From NCBI GenBank assembly GCA_934167835.1, contig CAKPLZ010000004.1, positions 62,001 through 126,000 on the forward strand: 64,000 bases of DNA. Direction: 5' to 3'. Shown here piece after piece: positions 9,213 through 19,900 of this stretch. Each line of letters starts with the position of its first letter. The stretch's first letter is position 1. The DNA is from an uncultured Clostridia bacterium. GTDB taxonomy: Bacteria; Bacillota; Clostridia; TANB77; CAG-508. Both the position numbers and the translations under genes were made by a program. The notes beneath the pieces were generated by a model. That model saw only the letters and a program-made list of their open reading frames with translations. It was not told the DNA's origin and searched no databases.

Positions 9213-9983
9213 TTATTCGTTACTTTCTGCAACTACTTCTTCCATGCTTTTTTCTTCTTCAGCAACTGGTTCTTGTGTTTCTGATGTTGCTTCAAGAATT
9301 TCACCTTGTTTTCCTTCTATAACTGCATTTGCCATTACATCTGTAATTAATTTTACAGCACGAATTGCATCATCATTTCCTGGAATTGGGTAATCAACAT
9401 CAACTGGGCTGCAGTTTGTATCTACTAATCCTATAACTGGAATTCCTAATTTTTTAGCTTCTAATACTGCTATTCTTTCATTTTTTGGGTCTACTACGAA
9501 AATTGCTCCTGGTAGTTTTGTCATTTCTTTAATTCCACCTAGGTTTTTTTCTAGTTTTTCCATTTCATTTTTTAATTTTGCTACTTCTTTTTTAGGTAAA
9601 ACATCAAATGTTCCATCTTGTTCCATAGCTTCTAATTTTTTTAATCTTTCAATTCTTGTTCTGATTGTTTTGAAGTTTGTAAGCATTCCACCTAACCATC
9701 TTTGGTCAACATAGAACATACCGCTCTTTTCAGCAGCTTCTTTAACACATTCTTGTGCTTGTTTCTTTGTTCCTATAAATAGAATATCTTGTCCTTCTTC
9801 TGCTAATTCCTTTACGAATGCATAAGCTTCATCAATCTTCTTTGATGTCTTTTGTAAATCGATAATATGGATACCATTTCTAGCTTGATAAATATACTCA
9901 GCCATCTTAGGGTCCCATCTCTTTGTTTGGTGTCCAAAATGTACACCTGCTTCAAGTAATTGTTTCATTGCAACTACTGCCAT
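9213..9983 (-). CDS. rpsB: 30S ribosomal protein S2
   Basis: This 256-aa protein has the S2 signatures LEAGVHFGHQTKRWDPKM near the N-terminus and PGAIFVVDPKNERIAVLEAKKLGIPVIGLVDTN centrally, plus an acidic C-terminal tail. It is part of the small-subunit platform and recruits S1 and mRNA. It is the first gene of the rpsB-tsf operon, with AGGAGG ahead of the ATG. Its leader of about 130 bases contains GC-richer segments but no structure I can name. The composite transposon lies immediately upstream of its promoter. Confidence 0.97.
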   Translation of the reverse strand: MAVVAMKQLLEAGVHFGHQTKRWDPKMAEYIYQARNGIHIIDLQKTSKKIDEAYAFVKELAEEGQDILFIGTKKQAQECVKEAAEKSGMFYVDQRWLGGMLTNFKTIRTRIERLKKLEAMEQDGTFDVLPKKEVAKLKNEMEKLEKNLGGIKEMTKLPGAIFVVDPKNERIAVLEAKKLGIPVIGLVDTNCSPVDVDYPIPGNDDAIRAVKLITDVMANAVIEGKQGEILEATSETQEPVAEEEKSMEEVVAESNE

Positions 9984-10109
9984 AATTCATTCCTCCTTGT
10001 TTTTACCTCCGCAAAATCGTCAAAACGCTCATAAACACCTCACAAACTCCTTTAGAGCATAAGGCACAATTATGAACTAAATAATGCGTGCGTATTTTTC
10101 AACTTGTAT

Positions 10110-10138
10110 AGTATACCAAATTTGAGCCCAAAAGTCAA
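10110..10138 (-). promoter_or_regulatory. rpsB-tsf sigma-A promoter
   Basis: On the minus strand TTGACT (10133-10138) and TATACT (10110-10115) are separated by exactly 17 bases. The -35 lies inside an inverted repeat (10125-10133 with 10141-10149) whose right arm is part of the duplicated target of the transposon. The insertion begins 2-3 bases upstream of the -35. Confidence 0.8.
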
Positions 10139-10140
10139 TA

Positions 10141-10166
10141 CTTTTGGGCAATTCTTTTCTATTTTT
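10141..10166. repeat. Left copy of 26-bp target-site duplication
   Basis: The 26 bases 10141-10166 are repeated exactly at 22820-22845, outside the far end of the second IS copy. Both copies are also preceded by ATA, so the true duplication could be up to 29 bp; T-runs at the IS edge leave a few bases of ambiguity. Confidence 0.9.
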
Positions 10167-11698
10167 ATGAATGAAATGTGATAATGTCTTAAGTAATGAA
10201 ATGAGAAAATGTCCCAACTGAAAAAAATTTGTTCTCTTAAGTGGTATAATTTAAAATATCATTTAAATTCAAGGAGGACTTATGAGAAAGGTTGTGTTGA
10301 CATTGAAAGAAAGTCAAAAATATTTAACTATTAAAAAATTAGTTGAAACTAATGGTAACAAAAATCGTGCTGCCACTAAGCTAGACCTTAGTGTTAGGCA
10401 AATTAACAGGTTAATTGCAGGTTACAATGAATTTGGTAAAGAATTCTTTGTTCATGGTAATCGAGGTAGACAGCCAAAACATGCTTTAACTTTAGAAGAA
10501 AAAGACCAAATTGAGGATTTATACATAAGAAAAAACAGGCTACTTCTAAAAAAGAAATTGCTAAAATTCAAGAAAGTATTGTTGCTGCTGAAGATGCACA
10601 CCCTAGACAGCCTAGATGCATATATTTTGGTGAAGAAATTCAAGTTGATGCTTCTATCCATCTTTGGTTTGGCAATGTCAAAACTGCTCTTCATGCTGCT
10701 ATTGATGATTCCACTGGACAGGTTGTTGCTGCATATTTTGACAGTCAAGAAACTTTAAATGGCTATTACAATATTTACTATCAAATTTTAACTAAATATC
10801 GGTATCCCTTACCTTTTCAAAGCTGATAAATGTACTGTGTTTGAATACAATAGAAAAGGTACTACCTCTGACGAAGATAATACCTTTACACAATTTGCCT
10901 ATGCCTGTTCCCAATTAGGCACAAGTATTGAAACTAGTAGTACCCCTGAATTTAAACCACGTATCGAAAGACTTTTTGGAACCTTTCAAAATCGCTTAAA
11001 TGTGGCTCTAAGATTAGCTAATATTACTACCATTGAGGAAGCCAATAACTTCCTACCAGCTTTCTTAGATAAATACAATTCAAGGTTTGCCCTATGTATA
11101 GATAATACCAAATCTGTCTTTGAAAAGCAACCCTCTGAGCAAAAAATTAATTTAACTTTAGCTGTTTTATCCCGAAGAGTTGTTGATAGTGGTCATTCAA
11201 TTTGTTTTAAAAAGAAACATTACAGGTTCGTAAATTCTGTTGGAACACCAATATATTTTGGTAAAGGTACTAAAAGTATGGTAATTGAAGCATTTGACAA
11301 GAATTTGTATGCTACTGTAGAAGACAGTATATTTGCTCTTGAAGAAATACCTGAGTTTCAGGCAGGTTCAGTAAATTTCGATAAAGTTCTTCCTACAGAA
11401 GCTAAAAAAATTACATTCCTCGAATGATACATCCTTGGAAAAGAGCATCTTTTGAGCATTTTGTTGAAAGACAATCTAAGAAAATTGAGGAACAGCTTGC
11501 ACAAGAAGCTTCTTAAAGTGATTTTTAAAATTAATCATTTTTGCGTAGGGTACATGAATGGTAGCAAAAATAATGGTGCTGAAAGCAAATTTTAAAAATC
11601 ACTTGAGTACCCTGACCCTAAAAACTAACCCTAAAAAACTTAATTTTTAGGGCTAATGTTTAAAAAATTTTGGGACATTTTCAAAAATCATTGACATA
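10167..11698 (+). mobile_element. IS1202/ISNCY-like insertion sequence, copy 1
   Basis: This 1532-bp element is nearly identical to copy 2 at 21289-22819, with one A-run difference near the left end and one T/G change near the right end. The ends share the motif GAAAATGTCCCA in inverted orientation. The left end carries two imperfect tandem versions of it. The single transposase frame is on the plus strand. Confidence 0.9.
10282..11516 (+). pseudogene. IS transposase, copy 1: internal deletion, two -1 shifts and one CGG +1 site
   Basis: The N-terminal helix-turn-helix (NRAATKLDLSVRQINRLI) and DDE-type core (EIQVDASIHLWFGNV; RIERLFGTFQNRL) match the ISNCY/IS1202 transposase group. After residue about 80 the family normally has some 60-70 more residues, which are absent here. 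The frame must move -1 at A_AAA_AAC (10530-10536), +1 at CGG (10800-10802, giving KYGIPYLFKADK) and -1 at an A7 run (11404-11410, giving KKNYIPRMIHPWK) to reach the true stop at 11514-11516. The promoter-proximal start has AAGGAGGA. Whether it is active by recoding or is a dead copy moved in trans is open. Confidence 0.7.
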
Positions 11699-11705
11699 CA
11701 TGAAA

Positions 11706-11739
11706 AGAGAACATTACACTTTAATATGTAACGTTCTCT
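11706..11739 (-). terminator. Terminator of the 296-aa cargo gene
   Basis: A 12-base arm (11706-11717) pairs with 11728-11739 with one mismatch, and is followed on the minus strand by TTTTC. It lies just outside the right end of IS copy 1. Confidence 0.7.
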
Positions 11740-11748
11740 TTCTTCTTG

Positions 11749-12639
11749 TTAGATATAGAAAAATTCTTCAAGATGTTCATATTGTAAAAACTGTTTCCAA
11801 TCTTTAACTATATTCTCTCCTTTGATTCCTATATCCCAAGCCTGAGGAATAATAATATCAAGTTTGTTTGTAGTAAATGCATGACTCATTACGTCAGCAT
11901 CGCAAGGATAGCCATAAACTCCAACCCAATTAGGATTTTTAAAATCTGAGCTTTCCATAACTCTGAATATAATTCTCCTTAAAAAAGAAGGATTACAAAA
12001 AGCAAAGTATGCTCTTCTTGGGTCAAGTTGCTTGTCAGGTTCCTTAAGAGTGATAACAACACAGCTTAATTCATCTTTCTCATTAAAAGCTTCATAAAAG
12101 CTCCGTTCCTCATCCCTCATGTCTTGTGCATTAAAACTCCAGTTCTGTACCTCTTGTCTTAAATCTTTAACTGAGTTCAATGTGAAAGCTTTAAGATTAA
12201 CCTTGTAGTCATTGTTTTCAAGAACTCTAATCAAGTTCTGAATTATAACTCCCCGATTAATTATTGCAGATGCAGGGGTTTCCCAACAATAAGATAAATT
12301 AACAAAAATATTTATCGGTTTACTCTTATCGGCAGGAATTGCCTGTAATCTGTCAGTCCTTCTTTCTAACTTATTCTTTAAAGATTTGTAGAAATCATAA
12401 CCTTCATTCCATCCGTCCTCACAGAGTTTTAAAGCTTGTTCCAGACTATCTGTTTTGTACCATCCTCCACCCAACAATGTGGTATCACTTCCCTCGCTTC
12501 CATATTCCCTGATTGAATTTAGCGGAAATATCTCTGTATTTATCCGAGCATTTCTCGCATATTCGCACAAGTCAATTGGACCAGAGAAAGAAAAACCATA
12601 CACAGTAAATTTGTTCCAATACTTAATGCCTTTTTTCAT
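11749..12639 (-). CDS. Uncharacterised cargo protein, phage/plasmid DUF7192-like
   Basis: This 296-aa protein has no signal or membrane span. The motif GGGWYKTDSLEQALKLCEDGW near residues 56-76 and NIFVNLSYCWETPASAI after it resemble uncharacterised proteins of phages and plasmids (possibly DUF7192). I assign no function. Three in-frame CGG codons (12103-12105, 12253-12255, 12544-12546) lie in stretches that only make sense as arginine: NARINTEI, INRGVI and EERSFYEAF. A +1 shift at the first-read of these would wreck the protein. This CGG use differs from chromosomal genes and marks the gene as foreign. Confidence 0.6.
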   Translation of the reverse strand: MKKGIKYWNKFTVYGFSFSGPIDLCEYARNARINTEIFPLNSIREYGSEGSDTTLLGGGWYKTDSLEQALKLCEDGWNEGYDFYKSLKNKLERRTDRLQAIPADKSKPINIFVNLSYCWETPASAIINRGVIIQNLIRVLENNDYKVNLKAFTLNSVKDLRQEVQNWSFNAQDMRDEERSFYEAFNEKDELSCVVITLKEPDKQLDPRRAYFAFCNPSFLRRIIFRVMESSDFKNPNWVGVYGYPCDADVMSHAFTTNKLDIIIPQAWDIGIKGENIVKDWKQFLQYEHLEEFFYI

Positions 12640-12844
12640 AGCTTATTTTCCTTTCTAAAATTTTTTAGTAAACTTGATTTATACCATTCCTTTCTGTATA
12701 TGTCTTTTATTAAAGACATATAAACTTAAAATGATATAATATATTTTTATCACACTTTACATAATTTGTCAATACTCGCACATTCCAATATTAACAAAAG
12801 CCGATATGAAATACATTAGTATTATCATATCGACTCATGTTGCT

Positions 12845-13489
12845 TTACTTACTTTGAAAGATAATAAAAATCACTATTATTATAACTATAATCACACCAA
12901 TTAAAATTAGTAGTTCATAATCATAATAAAAATTTAAAAAGCTATATTTTACTTTCTTAATTTGGATTTTTATTTTATTTACTTTGCCATTGTCCTTATT
13001 ACTCTCATTGTCTTCCCTTTTTGAAGTTTTCTTTTTCCTAAGCTTTGTAAAAAAACCAATAAAACCAATATAGAAAACTGATAGTAACCTTTTTATTTTA
13101 CCTAATAATGTTTTAAAAAGCTTTCCTATTTTATTTTCTGTATTGTTTTTTGTTTTTTTCTTAGTTTTATAGCTATTTACAAATTCTACTAATTTGTTTT
13201 TTAATTTATTTTTACACATCTTAGCAGAATCTCTAAATTGCGAAGCCTTCATTGCAATTTTGGGTTTATACTGTGTGTTGAAATTTGTATAGAATTCAGA
13301 TGCTTTTTCTCTGATAATAGGAGTAATTTTTTTTATGCCTATGTATATAAGCCATACTAGTTGCTTGAAAGCTAACAAGATTAGTTTACAAACATAAATT
13401 ATTCCTTTAAAAATTAATCCTATAAATTCCCAGATAAGAAACCATTTAAAGAATTCACTCCAAAAATTCTTATCTCGGTCCTCCCGCAT
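12845..13489 (-). CDS. Basic membrane protein of unknown function
   Basis: I chose the ATG at 13489 because AAAGGTGG lies 8 bases upstream. The product is 214 aa. A hydrophobic N-terminal region (residues about 10-45) and a strongly hydrophobic C-terminal segment (LLILIGVIIVIIIVIFIIF) flank a Lys-rich middle part, suggesting an anchored protein with a basic cytoplasmic domain. The second codon is CGG (13484-13486). No family is recognised. It lies downstream of the kinase gene and is separated from it by a terminator, so it may have its own promoter. Confidence 0.55.
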   Translation of the reverse strand: MREDRDKNFWSEFFKWFLIWEFIGLIFKGIIYVCKLILLAFKQLVWLIYIGIKKITPIIREKASEFYTNFNTQYKPKIAMKASQFRDSAKMCKNKLKNKLVEFVNSYKTKKKTKNNTENKIGKLFKTLLGKIKRLLSVFYIGFIGFFTKLRKKKTSKREDNESNKDNGKVNKIKIQIKKVKYSFLNFYYDYELLILIGVIIVIIIVIFIIFQSK

Positions 13490-13527
13490 TATTGATACCA
13501 CCTTTCAAAAGTATAAAAAATTAAAAT

Positions 13528-13554
13528 TTAAGGTGCTACAATGTAGCACCTTAA
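13528..13554 (-). terminator. Terminator of the kinase gene
   Basis: A near-perfect palindrome (TTAAGGTGCTACA paired with its complement) is followed on the minus strand by an AT-rich, U-rich tract. It lies just after the kinase stop codon. Confidence 0.8.
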
Positions 13555-13569
13555 ACCCATACTGTAATC

Positions 13570-15531
13570 CTAGTCTAACGGAATTTTGCAAACCTGAGCA
13601 CTATCTTGAATAGTAAGATAGGTATGCTGATGTATTTTGTCCTCTTTCATAGATATTATAGAATTGCTATTCACAATACCTATATCTTTCTCTATGACAG
13701 TAGATTTCTCGGTAGTAGCACCTGACTTAAGGAAAATTAACCTCTTATCAGACGGAATAACAATCATAGAATTATAAAAAATACTATTATTGATATTCAA
13801 ACCACCATACGAAAAAGCTTCAAACTGTTGCTTTACAGTTTTATTCTTCAATACAATAAAAGTATTATATACTTTCCTGTCTTTTGCAATAATGCACCAT
13901 TTTCCGCTTATGCTGTCATAGCTTATAGCTTTCGGAATTTGCAACGGCACCTGCTTGCATCTAACACCATCTATCAAAATGTCTAGGAATTTGCTTTTAT
14001 CTATTCTACAAATACAACATTCGCCTTTTTCGTTTCCTTCATAGTCAAATGGATCTGTACTTGTATAAATAGATTTAGCAACACAGTTTCTGGGAGTCAT
14101 ATAAACTCTCATTAATTCTTTTCCATCTTTAATATAGAAAAGATACTGCCCATACACTTTAAGCCTGGATGCTGCTAACAGAAGAATAGTAGAAAACAAT
14201 TTATCGCCATTTTCATTGTGGACTTCTACCGAACAAGCTGGATTTTTTGAACTGAAGCATTTCTTTATTCTCTCAAAGAAAGAACAATTACCATAGATTG
14301 AACTAGCTTTTCCAAGCAATGTAGAAAACAACTGTTTTACCTTGCTCATTTTTTCAACCTTAATAGTCATTCCATCCTTAGTAAAGAAATACTTATCTGT
14401 TCGAGGAATGATTGTTTCCTTCCTGATGTTTCCATCGTCTCTTATATGTACTACATTCTTATCGAAATCAAAGTATGTTGCTTCATCAACAACTTTTCTA
14501 ACTTCTCTTTCAGGAAGTGTGTAGTATTTTTCATACGAAACTCTGTCAACATATGAAGTTCTAAACTTCTTTAAGCTGTCTTGATCTTTACTTGCTGAGC
14601 ACATAGGACACTTAGAATATCTTGAGCTATAGTAACCATGTCTTCTGCAAGTTACTAAATCTTTTTCTTGATTCTTAAGCCGTTTTAAGATATTAAATCT
14701 TTTTCCAGTCTCAAAAATCTTTAAAAATGCATCATGCAGCTCCTCCGACATCCAAGCAACGTGTTTAATTTGAAAACTGGTCAGACTCTGGAAATCATGG
14801 TTTCCTATAATGGAAAGCCGATTGTAAGCCCTTAAAGGTCTCTTGTACTCCTTAACAATAGTATATTTACCATCAAAAGGATGAAATCCCACAAGCATTT
14901 CAAATACCACTACTGCTAAAGCAAAGTGATCTGACGATTTTGTGTATTTCTTTATAATAACACCTTTTTTATCAAAGACTCTTACATTTGGGTCAATATA
15001 TTCAGGTCTTCCTGAAAGCTCAACTGCATAGTCTTCTCCCTTAGTTTCAAATCCCCACGTGTCAGTATCACAAATATAGAGTTCCTCATTTTTCACCATA
15101 AACTGGTCTGGATGAAAATCTCCAATTATGATATCCTCCTTATGCAATGATTCCACAAATTCAGCTAACTTGCATGCAATTTTCAGCCGATACTTTAAAT
15201 CGTCCTTTTGATTTCTTGCATTAGTCTGAAAAGTTTTTAGGCTAGTACAGCCCTTTAACATAGGCATTGTATAACCTACACACTTTCCTTGGCAAGTTAT
15301 GATATCCTCGGGTAATGCTGCATTCGGAAATTTGTCCTTGTACTTCATAAGCTCACGAAGTTTTTTTTCTTTTCTTTGCATATTCATTTCAGGATTATTG
15401 AGTGCAAAAATTTTAATTGCCTTTCCTGCTTTGTCATCAAAGTAAATTGTTGCTTCGTTGCCTACTGCTCCCTCTCTAAGATTAGAGAGGAATTTGACAT
15501 ATTCTTGTTTGGTTTTGAACATATATTTCAT
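13570..15531 (-). CDS. YegI-like protein kinase with zinc-binding segment
   Basis: This 653-aa protein starts at the ATG at 15531, with GGGAGGA upstream. The N-terminal Ser/Thr kinase-like domain has an ATP-lysine strand (AGKAIKIFALNNPEMN), a catalytic loop IIIGDFHPDQFMV and a metal-binding DTDTW in place of DFG. It also has an APE-like SGRPEYIDPNV and the conserved SSDHFALAVVVFEMLVGFHPF. A Cys/His cluster (CRRHGYYSSRYSKCPMC) follows near residue 295. This resembles YegI-type kinases of TerY-P systems. Three CGG codons (15187-15189, 14818-14820, 14680-14682) encode Arg in conserved helices. A +1 shift at the first would hit TGA at once, so the gene fits a donor with standard CGG. Confidence 0.75.
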   Translation of the reverse strand: MKYMFKTKQEYVKFLSNLREGAVGNEATIYFDDKAGKAIKIFALNNPEMNMQRKEKKLRELMKYKDKFPNAALPEDIITCQGKCVGYTMPMLKGCTSLKTFQTNARNQKDDLKYRLKIACKLAEFVESLHKEDIIIGDFHPDQFMVKNEELYICDTDTWGFETKGEDYAVELSGRPEYIDPNVRVFDKKGVIIKKYTKSSDHFALAVVVFEMLVGFHPFDGKYTIVKEYKRPLRAYNRLSIIGNHDFQSLTSFQIKHVAWMSEELHDAFLKIFETGKRFNILKRLKNQEKDLVTCRRHGYYSSRYSKCPMCSASKDQDSLKKFRTSYVDRVSYEKYYTLPEREVRKVVDEATYFDFDKNVVHIRDDGNIRKETIIPRTDKYFFTKDGMTIKVEKMSKVKQLFSTLLGKASSIYGNCSFFERIKKCFSSKNPACSVEVHNENGDKLFSTILLLAASRLKVYGQYLFYIKDGKELMRVYMTPRNCVAKSIYTSTDPFDYEGNEKGECCICRIDKSKFLDILIDGVRCKQVPLQIPKAISYDSISGKWCIIAKDRKVYNTFIVLKNKTVKQQFEAFSYGGLNINNSIFYNSMIVIPSDKRLIFLKSGATTEKSTVIEKDIGIVNSNSIISMKEDKIHQHTYLTIQDSAQVCKIPLD

Positions 15532-15709
15532 CAAAAGTTCCTCCCATTAATAAATTTTGTTTTAGGTTTACAGTATGTGATAGTATTTCTACTACCATTT
15601 TGTCAAAGTTCTTTGTTAAGAATTTTGCAATTACAAAAAAAGCATATAACTTAACTTCATACATTTTATCACTTTTTTCACTTTTAGTCAATGTTTTATG
15701 TAAATAAAA

Positions 15710-15733
15710 GAGGGAATCTATTAAAATTCCCTC
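15710..15733 (-). terminator. Terminator of the metallopeptidase-like gene
   Basis: A perfect 8-bp stem (15710-15717 with 15726-15733) is followed on the minus strand by TTTTATTT, directly after the stop codon at 15748. Confidence 0.8.
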
Positions 15734-15747
15734 TCCAAATAACATTT

Positions 15748-16773
15748 TTAACTCCATTTTGAAACTAATCTATGCATAAACTCATAACTGCTTGGAACAG
15801 CACATTTTAGTTCATTAGAGTTTTTAATATAGTATGCAAATAGTTCTGCAAAATATTCTTCGTTATTTGAGATAGCATAAGCATATTCTGCCTCATCCTT
15901 ACATACTTTATGAAAGTCTTGTTTTTCCTGAGCAAAGATTATTTTAAAACTAATCTTATTACTACAGAAATTTTCTTTATAGTCTAAGTAATGTCCAAAT
16001 TCATGATACATAGTAAGCTTTATATCAGTTGAACAACTTCTAATAGAAACTTTCCTTTCAGCACTAGAACAAATACCATATGTGGTATTATTCATAAGCT
16101 TTTGATTAGAAAGATTTATTCTCCAACCCTCTCTTACAAAAACTGTTCTTATCCTTTGAGGAAGATTCTCATAAGCGTCTTTTACCAAATCAATTTGGTC
16201 TTTAATCACAAACTTACCAATATCTAAATAATTAGGAATATTCATCCTACTCAAATCAAAAATTTCTCCAGTAATCCATTTCTTTATATACTGGTAAGAA
16301 TAATCAATTTGAAAATTAGGATTTCTCCCATTTGTTTCAATTACATACGAAAATAATTCAGTAAATAAGTCTAATTGTGAAAAAGAAAACAATCCTCTCA
16401 AAGCCATAAATACTTTTAGTTCCTTACTCTCTTTTTCACAAACGTCAGAAAACGTCTTATACTGTGAAACATTTCCGTATTCCATACTTACATAACAAGC
16501 AATACCTTTATATATTACGTTATTCTGTAATGTAGGAATTGAAACATTTATCCAGATTTCTTTTTTACCGCCATTAAAATAGTATTGTGTCAAAAAACTA
16601 CCTATTTCTTCCGGCATTTTGTCTGTAAGAATCATCTGCCATTCATCGACTAAAAACCGTTCTTTCCAAAACTTGGGCAATCTCGAAAGTTGCTTTTTTA
16701 TAGCATTAAGTTTTGAATCACTAATATTCGGTGAACGTATAATAGAGCTCCTTGTTGAATTCTGATACATCAT
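15748..16773 (-). CDS. Putative zinc metallopeptidase-like cargo protein
   Basis: This 341-aa protein carries MYHEFGHYLDYKE near residue 250, an HExxH-like zincin motif, with a downstream glutamate in ISNNEEYFAELFAYY that could be the third zinc ligand. This layout is seen in anthrax-lethal-factor-like and other toxin-type zincins. No signal peptide is visible. One in-frame CGG (16657-16659) is read as Arg in KERFLVDEWQ. SD GAAAGGGG precedes tandem ATGs. It may process a partner within the cargo module. The peptidase call rests on the motif only. Confidence 0.6.
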   Translation of the reverse strand: MMYQNSTRSSIIRSPNISDSKLNAIKKQLSRLPKFWKERFLVDEWQMILTDKMPEEIGSFLTQYYFNGGKKEIWINVSIPTLQNNVIYKGIACYVSMEYGNVSQYKTFSDVCEKESKELKVFMALRGLFSFSQLDLFTELFSYVIETNGRNPNFQIDYSYQYIKKWITGEIFDLSRMNIPNYLDIGKFVIKDQIDLVKDAYENLPQRIRTVFVREGWRINLSNQKLMNNTTYGICSSAERKVSIRSCSTDIKLTMYHEFGHYLDYKENFCSNKISFKIIFAQEKQDFHKVCKDEAEYAYAISNNEEYFAELFAYYIKNSNELKCAVPSSYEFMHRLVSKWS

Positions 16774-16867
16774 TATACCCCTTTCATTTCAAGTTATTTT
16801 TTTATGAGTTTAATATAGTAATAATATCATTTTTACAATATTATGTCAAGTATTATCTCTAATATAA

Positions 16868-16897
16868 AAGAAGTCTAGCTTTATTACTAAACTTCTT
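16868..16897 (-). terminator. Terminator of the 1130-aa phosphatase gene
   Basis: An 11-bp stem (16868-16878 with 16887-16897) with one wobble is followed on the minus strand by TTATATT, just after the stop codon at 16908. Confidence 0.7.
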
Positions 16898-16907
16898 CTA
16901 CTATATG

Positions 16908-19900
16908 TTAAACCTTTTCACTTTCTTGAGCTTTCATATTTTCTCTTTCAGTTTCAGTATCAAAATATAATACATTCCCGTCTTCCAATCTTACTAAGGC
17001 TTCTTTCTCCCCATAAGATGCACCGCAGTCTATATACAATACACCATGATTATCATAATTAATTCCATTTGATTCACGTTTATAAGTCGGTGTATGACCA
17101 ATTATAGTAAAAGCACCTTCTTTTGGAATATCTTTAGCTTTCCAGACTTCACCAGACTTACTACTCTTTCTTGCATTTTCTCTTGCCCATACAGCATCTT
17201 GTAGTTCCTGTTCCCTTCCTGTATTTATCATATCTGTTACAGTTTCTTGTAGTTTTTTAGAATCTTTTACAGCTTTCGCATGAACTAAGTATATTTTTTC
17301 TCCATTAACCTTAATTTCTTTATACACTAAGGCATTTAACAAAAATTGTTTAATTTTTTCTTGTTGTTCTGTTGGTAAAGAATAATATGCTTTCTCAGTT
17401 ATTGTTCCATTATTATTGTTTTCCCAATTTTCTTTTTCAGCTTGATTATTAAAGAATAGTGATTGTATCATCATATATTCGTGATTTCCTACAAAAAATT
17501 CTACTTGTCCTTTTTCTTGTCTTTCAATAATATCTTGTAATATTTTTATTCCATCTGGTCCACGATCAATTACATCACCTAAGATATATAATTTATCATT
17601 ATCTTTTATATGTTTCATCATAGCCTCATAAACTGCATATTCACTATGTATATCGCTACATACATAAGTACATGGAGATTTTGTATTTTCTTTCTTTTGA
17701 GAATTTTGATTTTCTGTGTATTCAATTCCTTTCTCTTTCATTTTCTTTTCTAATTCATGAGCTTGTTTCTTATCATATATTGGCAACGTTTTGTCTGAAT
17801 ATAATTTATGCAATCTTGTATAGGCAATTTCACTACCTCCATTTTCCGCTATATATGAATATATTTTTGCAGCTTGTATCATGTGAGGAGCAATTACTTT
17901 TTCGTCAGAACCATTATTTTTTATTCCTTCAAAATAAATATCTCCTAATAATTCTACTGCCTTTTTCTCAACTTTTTTTCCTTGTTTCATTTTTTCTTCT
18001 ATTGATTTAATTGTTTCTCTTAATATATACTGATTTTTTCTGTTATTAACTCTTGCTATGTTTTCATAAGCAATAGATAAATTTAAATAATCTGAATTAT
18101 TATCGGAAACTTTTATTTCTGATAATTCATCATAGAACTTTGCTTCTTCAATTAGCTTATCTATACCAGTTGCATTTTCACTATGATTTTTTTCTTTCAA
18201 ATAATCTAAATATAAAAAATTTACTTTTTCTTTATTTGTTGCATACTCATTTTTTAATTGCTCTAGCTCTTCTTTACTAATATTCCAATATAGTGGAATA
18301 TCACTAGATTTTGACTGATATGCATATTTATTTGCTATATATAAATAATATGCCCACTTCTTTTCATCTTTTTCTATTATTGTTCTTCCATCATCAGCTT
18401 GGAATCCATCTTTATATACTGTATGAAAATAATTCCATATAGCAATATTACTTCCAGCAACATAAGGAGCCTTTACAAGATTTTGAAATGCTTCTAATTC
18501 TATCTTTAATCTATTTTGTACCTCAACATCATTATTTTCTTGTAAATAATTAACCATTCTATTAACTAATGGAACTATTGCTCCTTGTTTATATTTAGCT
18601 TCAGCTGTTAATTTATTGCTTCTATTAATTAATTTAACAATTTCTCTTCTAGCATCTTGATCTATAGGCTTAGTTTCTTTCTTTTCCTCTTTTGGAATTA
18701 CTTTACTCTCAGCTTTTTGTTCACTATCAGTTTGTTCATTATTAATTTGCTTTTCATCATTTTGTTGTTCATCATTTTGTTGTTCATCATTTTGTTGTTC
18801 ACCATTTTGTTGTTCACCATTTTGTTCTCCTGGTAGTGGATTATTTACTTGTTCTTGTTGCTCTTCTTTCTCTATTGAATTAATTACTGTACTTTCGTTT
18901 TTTATGCTTCTTAATTGACTTAATACAGCCAGTGCTCTTTCATTACCTATAATTGGTATATTTTCAAAAATATTATTCATTGAATATGAACCGTCTGGAT
19001 TTTGTTCCATTTTAGTTATTAATTTCGAATATGTTCCATCCATTAATCCATTACTTTTTATACTTGCTTCCAATTCCTCTTGTGTTAATATAATATCTAA
19101 CTCTTGTAACATCTTATTATATCGTTGGATTGCGGCTTCTTTATTACCACTTAAATAATCTCTTCTAATTTTTAACTTTTCTAAGTTGTATCTCTTTATA
19201 TTCGCTTCCTGAGCAAAATGTTCTATAGCATATTCTTGATTTCCATTTTTCTCTGCTTCATTATATTTCGGTAAATAAAAGTTTTTATATTTATCCTCAA
19301 ACATATTTGAAAGCACATCTAAGCAATCATCTGCTTTTTCAAATTTTCCATTATTCATATACCACTCAGCACATTTAGTTAATGTACTTTCTATCTTTGC
19401 ATATGCTTTACCTTCATAAAATGTATTAATTGATTTTTTTTGTAAATTTTTCAAAGCTTGTTCATATTGTTTAGCTATCATTTTTTCTTCTCTTCCTTCT
19501 TGCTCTTTTTCTTTATTAAATAGCCCTTTAATATTTTTTTTCATTTTATCCCAAAAGCCTAAATCCATTTGTACATCTGCCCCTATTTTTTCCTCTATCT
19601 TTGCAATACTTCTCATTCTGTTTTTATTAAAAAATCCTAATGCAGAATTTTGTGTATTATGTTGCAAATCAAAAAATAATGCTTCTTCGTCATTCACACA
19701 TTTAATATATTTATCTATATCTTCTTCATTATTAAGTCCGTCAATAACTAATGGATTTAAAGTTTTTTCTAATTTTTTACCTTTAAAAAATGAACCAGTT
19801 AAATCTTTACATTTTTTACTTATTCTAAAATCTTTGTAAATTCCTTTTTTGTTATCTAATATTCTATTTATATTAACAGTATATACTTTTCCATCAACTG

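Noticed and set aside
13570..15531. Recoding at the three CGG codons of the cargo kinase
   Set aside because: A skip at 15187-15189 meets TGA immediately, and the unshifted frame continues conserved kinase motifs on both sides, so CGG is Arg in this gene.
15482..15757. 91-aa ORF overlapping the kinase start and the gap upstream
   Set aside because: It overlaps the peptidase terminator, the intergenic gap and the kinase start in another frame, with no family features and no plausible ribosome binding site.
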